From Thalassomonas viridans (GTDB lineage: Bacteria > Pseudomonadota > Gammaproteobacteria > Enterobacterales > Alteromonadaceae): a stretch of 64,000 nucleotides of DNA. Where the stretch lies: assembly GCF_000948985.2 (NCBI RefSeq), contig NZ_CP059733.1:1302001-1366000 (forward strand), written 5' to 3'. This document shows, one piece after another, positions 59,059 through 64,000 of the stretch (positions are counted from its first letter, which is position 1; each line of letters begins with the position of its first letter). Both the position numbers and the translations under genes were made by a program. The notes under the pieces were generated by a model that saw only the letters and a list, made by a program, of their open reading frames with translations, did not search any database and was not told the origin of the DNA.

Positions 59059-60130
59059 CCGCAGCCAGCCTGTGGCCTTTTAAACTGCCGCCGGTAAAGA
59101 GATAGTTGGCGCCCAGGAAGAGGGAGGTTTTTTCCTGCTCATAGTTGGCGCTTACGGCGGTGGAGACCATCATAGGATTGAGGCGGCTGTCGCTGCCTTT
59201 GATGGCGTCTTTGTCGGTATGGTTCAGCCTTAACGAAAGCGACAGCTGGTGGGATAACCTGTAGGCCAGCCAGGTATTGAGGGTGAGTTTGTCCCCCGCC
59301 CTGTAGCCCTGGTCGTTGTTTTCCAGTGCAGTTTTCCATAACAGCTGGCCACCCCAGGAGAAGTCGCCCCTGGCCTGGTTGCCGCTATAGGTGATGCCGG
59401 TTTCCAGCTGCCAGCTGTCGAAGCCGGTTTGCATGCCGTAGGGCAGCAGGGCATTTGCTGACATCGGGGTTGTATCCCGCTCTGAAGTTTCGTCGGTTGG
59501 CAGGGTAAAAGTCACATTGGCATGTAATCTCTGGTTTCTGCTGTCCAATACCGACCCCGGCCAGGGCAGTTTAAGTAAAGCGCCGAGCGTGATATCGCCT
59601 AAAGCTGAGGCTTGGGTGCTAAAGTTGTGCACAGCCATAGTGCCTGAATCCATGGCATTTGCAGCCATATCGCCTGTGTGCATGTTATGAGCGTCCATGT
59701 TATCCGGGGCCATCGACATGGCGCTTATGGCCAGATCCATTTCGTTATGGACAAAAGGCACCATGGCCATCAGGGTAATGTCATCACTGGGGGCATACAT
59801 CAGCCCCAGCATGTGCATCTGCATGGTCATTTCTTTCGGCCGCACCATAAAGCTGGTACCGGCACTGTAGTCGGCGGCAGAGAGTTTGTTGCTGCCGCGT
59901 AGCAGGCCGTCCATTTCCATGTGCATATAGCGGTACGACAGCATCCACTCGCCGGTTTTGTGCATATGGTCCGCCATTACGCCTATGGGGGCATGGGCAT
60001 CCGGTAAGCTGCTGAAACTGGGATGGTCGGCGCCGTGGCCAAAAGAGGTGACCGGTAACAGGGCTGTAGCAGCAAGCGACAGGGTAAAGGCCCCGGCTTT
60101 ACCTTTGGCCGGTATCAGGTTGTTTTTCAT
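59059..60130 (-). pseudogene. Met/His-rich outer-membrane barrel protein gene, disrupted by the IS
   Basis: The product has a signal peptide (GAFTLSLAATALLPVTSFGH), an extracytoplasmic loop rich in Met, His and Asp (MAPDNMDAHNMHTGDMAANA), and repeated amphipathic strands (HANVTFTLPTDE, LSLSLRLNHTD, TSLFLGANYLF), suggesting a transporter-like barrel (MetA/phenol-degradation type). The loop could bind Cu. The insertion replaces the last 30 or so residues, including the terminal Phe, with IS-derived residues ending at 58997. It lies 150 bases downstream of the multicopper oxidase gene on the same strand, with a hairpin between them. Confidence 0.85.
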
Positions 60131-60195
60131 GAGAGTGTCATCCTGGAATTAATGTTTTAAGCTGTGCCCGGCAGCCGGGCACATGGTTGGGGAAA

Positions 60196-60230
60196 GGGAT
60201 AGCGCTAAGCCAGAGGAATAGCGCTATCCC
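60196..60230. repeat. Perfect 12-bp inverted repeat between multicopper oxidase and barrel genes
   Basis: GGGATAGCGCTA and TAGCGCTATCCC are separated by 11 bases. On the minus strand only TTTCCCC follows, so this is at best a weak terminator. It could act as an attenuator or processing site that sets expression of the barrel lower than the enzymes. Confidence 0.75.
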
Positions 60231-60280
60231 TGAGCCTTCTCTGAGGCTTATCTAAGATTTATCTGGGACTTATCTAAGAC

Positions 60281-61357
60281 TTAGTTGGCCTTGGACTTTT
60301 TCTTACGCTTCTTCTTTTTCCGGGCTGAGCGGTCTGACTCGGGGGCCTTGCCTCTGAACAGGTCGATATTGTGCAGCCCTGAGCCTTTTTTCATGGTTTC
60401 GCTCATGTAAAAGTCCGGCTGGTATTGCTTGTCTTTCCAGCTATACCAGTCTTCGGTTTCTACGCCTTCGTACTCTATGATAGTGACCGCACCGCCGGGC
60501 ATTTTTCCCGCGTTGGAGGTATGGTGCTCGATATGGTCATGGTTGATCCAGATCCCCGGGTTGTCCATACGGGCAATAAGGTCTACCCGGCCTCCCATAG
60601 GCACATGGACGACATCCGCCCAGTAGGGGCTTTCCAGCGGCAAACCGTCTTTATGGGTCACCAGGACGTCATGGCCGTGCAGGTGATAGGCAACCTCCGA
60701 GCTGGCGGCATACAAGCGGATCCTCAGTACGTCGCCTTCTTTGACCCTCAGCGGCTGGGTGATCGGGAAGGACTTGCCGTTGATGGAGAAATAATCGCTT
60801 TTCTCCGTGGGGTGGCCGCCCTTGCCGTATTCCATGGCCACTTCCGAGTTCCAGCCGGAGAACATCATAATGGCTTCCTTAGTGACTTCTTTTTCTACCT
60901 CTGCCGGTTCTTTCGGGTCGATGATCATAGGGCCCCACATGCCGCGCAGGCCCACATGCTCGGGCACATTTACATGGCAGTGATACCAGAGGCTGCCGGG
61001 GCGGTCGACGATAAAGTCGTAAACAAAGGACTCGCCCGGCTCTATCGCTTTCTGGGTGACATTGGGCACGCCGTCCATCTTCCAGCTGTTGGTTTGCAAC
61101 GTGCCGTGCCAGTGTACGGTATGGGCCAGGGTTGAGTTATTGATCACCTTAACCTTTAACCTGTCGCCTTCTTTGGCGCGGATCAAAGGCCCCGGCACCT
61201 GGCCGTTGAAGGCCCAGACCTTGTTTTTGAAGCCGGGGGCGACATCTACGGTCATTTCGTCTATGGTCATTTCAAATTCCAGGGTTTCCGCGTTTGCCAG
61301 CCCGCTCATCAGCATGGTCAGCGGCAGCAACAGGTATTTGAGGTGTTTGAATTTCAT
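60281..61357 (-). CDS. Two-domain multicopper oxidase (NcgA-like)
   Basis: This 358-residue periplasmic oxidase has a signal peptide and two cupredoxin domains. Domain 1 has a type 1 site (His79, Cys127, His134, Met140) and trinuclear ligands HWHG (His82, His84) and His126/His128 in YHCHV. Domain 2 supplies His225/227 (YHLHGH) and His273/275 (NHDH) and has no Cys. This is the type C arrangement known from Nitrosomonas. The tail is strongly basic (KKKKRKKK). It starts 3 bases after the upstream cytochrome gene's stop, so the pair is probably coupled. Confidence 0.85.
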   Translation of the reverse strand: MKFKHLKYLLLPLTMLMSGLANAETLEFEMTIDEMTVDVAPGFKNKVWAFNGQVPGPLIRAKEGDRLKVKVINNSTLAHTVHWHGTLQTNSWKMDGVPNVTQKAIEPGESFVYDFIVDRPGSLWYHCHVNVPEHVGLRGMWGPMIIDPKEPAEVEKEVTKEAIMMFSGWNSEVAMEYGKGGHPTEKSDYFSINGKSFPITQPLRVKEGDVLRIRLYAASSEVAYHLHGHDVLVTHKDGLPLESPYWADVVHVPMGGRVDLIARMDNPGIWINHDHIEHHTSNAGKMPGGAVTIIEYEGVETEDWYSWKDKQYQPDFYMSETMKKGSGLHNIDLFRGKAPESDRSARKKKKRKKKSKAN

Positions 61358-61360
61358 CTA

Positions 61361-61729
61361 TTATTCCCCTTTTTCACAGCAGATGGTTCTGACATAGGCC
61401 ACCAGGTCATGGATCTCTTCGTCCGTCATATTGGCGTCCCAGTTGGGCATCAGGTTGGATTTGCTCACTGCCTTGCCGCCTTCTTTAATGGCTTTAAAAA
61501 TATCGGCATCGGTACGGGTGATCATTTCTTTGGTTTCGGTATGGTCTTTGGGCAAGACGTCCATCATGGCGGCATTCACCCCCCAGCCGTCGCCGTTGAC
61601 GCCATGGCACTGGGTACAATAGGCCTGGTAAAAGACTTCGCCTTTACTTGCGTCCGGTGCATTGGCGGCTAATGCCTGGCCGGTTCCCGCCAGCAGGCAG
61701 AGTAAGGGAATTATCTGAAGTAATTTCAT
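61361..61729 (-). CDS. Monoheme c-type cytochrome
   Basis: This 122-residue protein has a signal peptide (LLQIIPLLCLLAGTGQALA) and one haem-attachment site AYCTQCHGVNGDG. Met ligand candidates are SNLMPNWD; the domain ends EEIHDLVAYVRTI. It is of the class I cytochrome type. It begins 13 bases after the diheme cytochrome gene's stop and has a strong AGGAG site. It is a likely electron donor to NirK or the oxidase (inference from context). Confidence 0.9.
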   Translation of the reverse strand: MKLLQIIPLLCLLAGTGQALAANAPDASKGEVFYQAYCTQCHGVNGDGWGVNAAMMDVLPKDHTETKEMITRTDADIFKAIKEGGKAVSKSNLMPNWDANMTDEEIHDLVAYVRTICCEKGE

Positions 61730-61742
61730 GTCCTGCTCCTTG

Positions 61743-62447
61743 TTATTGTGAGATGACACTAAGGTAATTCAGTAATTTCTTTACTGAATTGTCGTTTAGG
61801 TGGCGGTTGGGCATTAGGGTTTTCGGATCCCATTTCTCCGGCGCCTTGGTATAGGAAGCGATAAACTCCGGTTGCAGGCGTTTTACCGAGGTGTAAAGCT
61901 CTGGCCCGGATACGCCGCCGTAACCGTCTTCGTCCTGGTGGCAGGAGCCGCAGCCCTTGAATTTATGGAAGTCTTTCTCCCCCAAAGTGCGGTTGGTTTT
62001 GCCTAAGGTAACCTTTTCCTGCCGGATCAGCTCTGTTTTCGGCGTTTGCGCCATCAGGTAGCCGGTCAGCTGTTTGGCCTGCTCGGCGTTAACCGCTATA
62101 TGCTTGCCAAGTTTGCTTTCATCGATAATGTCGCCGTCATCGGTGACTTTGACATTGTCCATAAAGAAATGGCCGCCGGGGCGGATGCGGGTGGGGGCCG
62201 TCAGCCAGCTTTGCAGCCATTCCCTGTTAAACTTGTTGCCGGCATAATAAAGGGTCGGGGCCTTTTCTTTTAACCTTTGTTCCAGGGTGATGTTGTCGTT
62301 GCTGGTGATGCTGTGGCAGTCGGCGCAGCTTTTTTCAAATAATTGCTTGCCGGCTTCATTGCCTGTTGCGCTAAAGGCGTTGCCACTTAACAGCAGGGTT
62401 GCCGATAACAGCGCCAGGCTGTTTTTTTTCAATCTGCTAGGTTTCAT
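61743..62447 (-). CDS. Diheme c-type cytochrome
   Basis: This 234-residue protein has a signal peptide (NSLALLSATLLLSGNAFSAT) and two haem sites, SCADCHSIT and GCGSCHQDE, each within its own cytochrome-c-like half. The late LMPNRHLND contains a Met that may ligate the second haem. It matches the diheme member of Nitrosomonas ncgABC in size and context. It is translated from the ATG at 62447 after GGGAG. Confidence 0.88.
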   Translation of the reverse strand: MKPSRLKKNSLALLSATLLLSGNAFSATGNEAGKQLFEKSCADCHSITSNDNITLEQRLKEKAPTLYYAGNKFNREWLQSWLTAPTRIRPGGHFFMDNVKVTDDGDIIDESKLGKHIAVNAEQAKQLTGYLMAQTPKTELIRQEKVTLGKTNRTLGEKDFHKFKGCGSCHQDEDGYGGVSGPELYTSVKRLQPEFIASYTKAPEKWDPKTLMPNRHLNDNSVKKLLNYLSVISQ

Positions 62448-62553
62448 TTTATACTCCCGAAATAGCTTTTTGTGTCCGTCTCTGTTGTGTAGGGAGGAAA
62501 AAGAGCGTCCCTGCTCAGTCTCTCCACACACATTTACATCCGGTTAGCCGGAT

Positions 62554-63498
62554 TTACCGTACGACCAGGTTGCCGTTTCGGCCCAGTTCCGGGTTGGCGT
62601 CGGACTTGTTCATCAATACCGTGATGGCGCCGTTGAGGGCGGATTTCATTCTGTGGTCCACCAGGGCGTTATTGGTATCGCGGTCGCTCGGGCTGACGAT
62701 GTCGGCAATCACGCCGTGGGCGGGAGCAACGTCTATGGTTTGCAGGCCGTGTCTCAGGTTTTTCGGATGGCCGTTATCCCACACCTTGTCCCAGATACCG
62801 GCAATCGGGTGGAAAGCGGCGTTTTCGTTGATCTTGGCGTTAACGAAGTAAATGCGCACCCGCTCGCCCGGCTTGGACTCAAGCACCATAGAGGCATTCT
62901 GGTCATGTACCGGGTCGTAGTGGAACTGCTTGCCGTTGATTAACGCGCCTTTCCATTTTTCGTTATTGGTCATTTCGCTCGGGGTGGCGTCATCTTCAAA
63001 CAGATCCCCCTCGACGATGACATATTCGCGATCCGGCTTAGGGAAGTTTTTGCTGTAGCCCTCTTTGGGATCGACTATGATCACCCCGTACATGCCGCGG
63101 GAAATATGCTCAGACATGGAATCGGCGCCGCAGTGGTAAATGAAAACCCCCGGGTATTTGGCTTCAAACTTGAAGTCTTTTTTCTTGCCCGGCCTGACCG
63201 CTTCAAACTCGTCCAGGACATCGACAATGGCGGCGTGAAAGTCCATGGAGTGGGACTGCTTGTTGCCTTTTTTATTGAGCAGGGAAAAATCAACCACGTC
63301 CCCTTCGGTCACCCGTATTACAGGGCCGGGAATGGTGCCGCCGTAGGTCCACATATTATGCTTGGTGCCGGCGTTATCTATGGCCACTTCCTTTTCAATC
63401 ACGGGAATTTCCACCTTGACGATTTTGGCATTGGCGCTAAAGCCGGTGGTGATGGTTAAGGCGGCCAGCAGGCCTGTGGCTAATTTAGATAGTTTCAT
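62554..63498 (-). CDS. nirK: Copper-containing nitrite reductase, NirK type
   Basis: NirK reduces nitrite to NO in the periplasm. The 314-residue protein has two cupredoxin domains. Type 1 Cu ligands are His83, Cys123, His131 and Met136 (HSMDFH, YHCGADSMSEH, GMYG). Type 2 ligands are His88, His122 and, in domain 2, His282 (VDHRM). Catalytic Asp86 and His230 (AAFHPIAG) are also present. The ATG at 63498 follows GGAGAAG and gives a clean signal peptide. It is first in the operon. Confidence 0.88.
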   Translation of the reverse strand: MKLSKLATGLLAALTITTGFSANAKIVKVEIPVIEKEVAIDNAGTKHNMWTYGGTIPGPVIRVTEGDVVDFSLLNKKGNKQSHSMDFHAAIVDVLDEFEAVRPGKKKDFKFEAKYPGVFIYHCGADSMSEHISRGMYGVIIVDPKEGYSKNFPKPDREYVIVEGDLFEDDATPSEMTNNEKWKGALINGKQFHYDPVHDQNASMVLESKPGERVRIYFVNAKINENAAFHPIAGIWDKVWDNGHPKNLRHGLQTIDVAPAHGVIADIVSPSDRDTNNALVDHRMKSALNGAITVLMNKSDANPELGRNGNLVVR

Positions 63499-63886
63499 AT
63501 ACTTCTCCGATAAATGATTTATTTGTTTCATGTGCTTTTGAAAATTGATTTTTTATCTTGCTTTTAATTGATCTGGTTAAAGATTGTTCCTTGCATTTTC
63601 TGTTAAGACTTGGATGATGCCTGAGCTATAACATTAAGCGTGCCAAGTTTTTTATTTGTTGTTTATCTGTTGTTTGTGTGGTTTTGTTGTGTTTTCTTGT
63701 TCCGGGGAGAAGTGCCGGCCCTGTACTTTTAACAGTGAAAATGTCATTAGGACATCCGGGGAAAATGGGGCTTATTTATGGCAAGTGTCAGCTAAGGAAG
63801 GAATAAGCCGGCTAATGGAGAAACACCGGCTAGAGGCGGGAAAATTATCGCCTAAAGCCGGCTAAAGTCGGTATATGCGTGGGCGG
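63499..63886. other. Region upstream of nirK
   Basis: This AT-rich region is the likely promoter of the nirK operon. TTGAT-N4-TTAAA (about 63568-63581) is a weak FNR-like site. TGCATTT at 63592-63598 could be half of an NsrR site, but I see no matching second half. A 69-codon plus-strand frame (63656-63865) looks like chance. Confidence 0.4.
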
Positions 63887-64000
63887 TCAGGCACCTTTGG
63901 TTTGCAGGTCCTGAGGTCTGCAAAAAGTCAGCAGGGCATAAGCATAAGAAAGGCACAATAAAAGCAGCGGGCAAAGCTGGTAAAACAGGGCCGTGATACT
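63887..64000 (-). CDS. C-terminal end of a membrane protein (cut by the window edge)
   Basis: The last 37 codons of a minus-strand frame are present, ending TGA. Most are hydrophobic (ALFYQLCPLLLLCLSYAYAL) then a short polar tail (CRPQDLQTKGA). This looks like the last transmembrane helix of a multi-span protein. Placement upstream of nirK would suit an NnrS-like haem-Cu membrane protein, but the fragment is too short to assign. Confidence 0.5.
   Translation of the reverse strand, partial: SITALFYQLCPLLLLCLSYAYALLTFCRPQDLQTKGA

Noticed and set aside
63560..63600. FNR and NsrR sites upstream of nirK as firm calls
   Set aside because: Only partial matches (TTGAT-N4-TTAAA and a lone TGCATTT); insufficient to annotate as regulatory sites.
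63656..63865. 69-codon frame upstream of nirK
   Set aside because: Cys-rich start and random-looking sequence; it lies in a region expected to hold promoters only.

Overview
The window is a chromosomal segment of a marine gammaproteobacterium, most likely in the Alteromonadales near Colwelliaceae (Thalassomonas/Thalassotalea-like). This placement is inferred from enterobacterial-type synteny (serB divergent from smp, holD-rimI, queA-tgt-yajC-secD-secF), a large chemotaxis and receptor repertoire, and moderate G+C. No rRNA is present. One tRNA gene (tRNA-Trp) was found.

Layout. 1-1797 is the 5' part of a DPP-IV-type peptidase that runs off the left edge. 2.3-20.2 kb is housekeeping: a large double-PilZ protein, serB/smp, a TatD hydrolase, argS, prfC, holD-rimI, tRNA-Trp, aceK, then the tRNA-queuosine genes and the SecDF translocase genes. 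A group IIC intron lacking its maturase lies directly behind the secF terminator (20217-20864). It abuts an array of 51-bp tandem repeats (20865-21201).

21.2-37.9 kb is a signalling region. It holds a CHASE4-type hybrid kinase, a response regulator, and an accessory chemotaxis operon (short receptor, cheY, STAS protein, cheA, receptor, cheW, cheR, cheD, cheB). A second receptor follows, paired with a secreted haem-c Tll0287-like protein. The short receptor carries a D-x3-Q motif resembling the CheZ active site, directly upstream of cheY.

38-57.6 kb is mixed. It contains rhlE, an SUMT gene, an active/inactive M16 peptidase pair, an RND pump with its adaptor, and a bacterioferritin pair with complementary active-site losses plus bfd behind a Fur-like box. 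It also contains an RCK/channel protein, a periplasmic binding-like protein, a PAS receptor, an aldehyde dehydrogenase, an S41 peptidase and a lipoprotein.

57.7-63.5 kb is a minus-strand copper/cytochrome operon: NirK-type nitrite reductase, diheme and monoheme cytochromes c, a two-domain multicopper oxidase, and a Met/His-rich outer-membrane barrel. The first four match the gene content of the Nitrosomonas ncgABC-nirK cluster. The barrel gene is broken near its 3' end by an ISAs1-family element (57789-59058) flanked by a 10-bp target duplication. Removing the element and one duplication restores the frame and a terminal Phe. The right edge cuts a membrane-protein gene.

Start codons were reassigned from the longest open frames wherever a ribosome-binding site or family length favoured a downstream codon. 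All family names come from motif recognition by eye; no database search was run.
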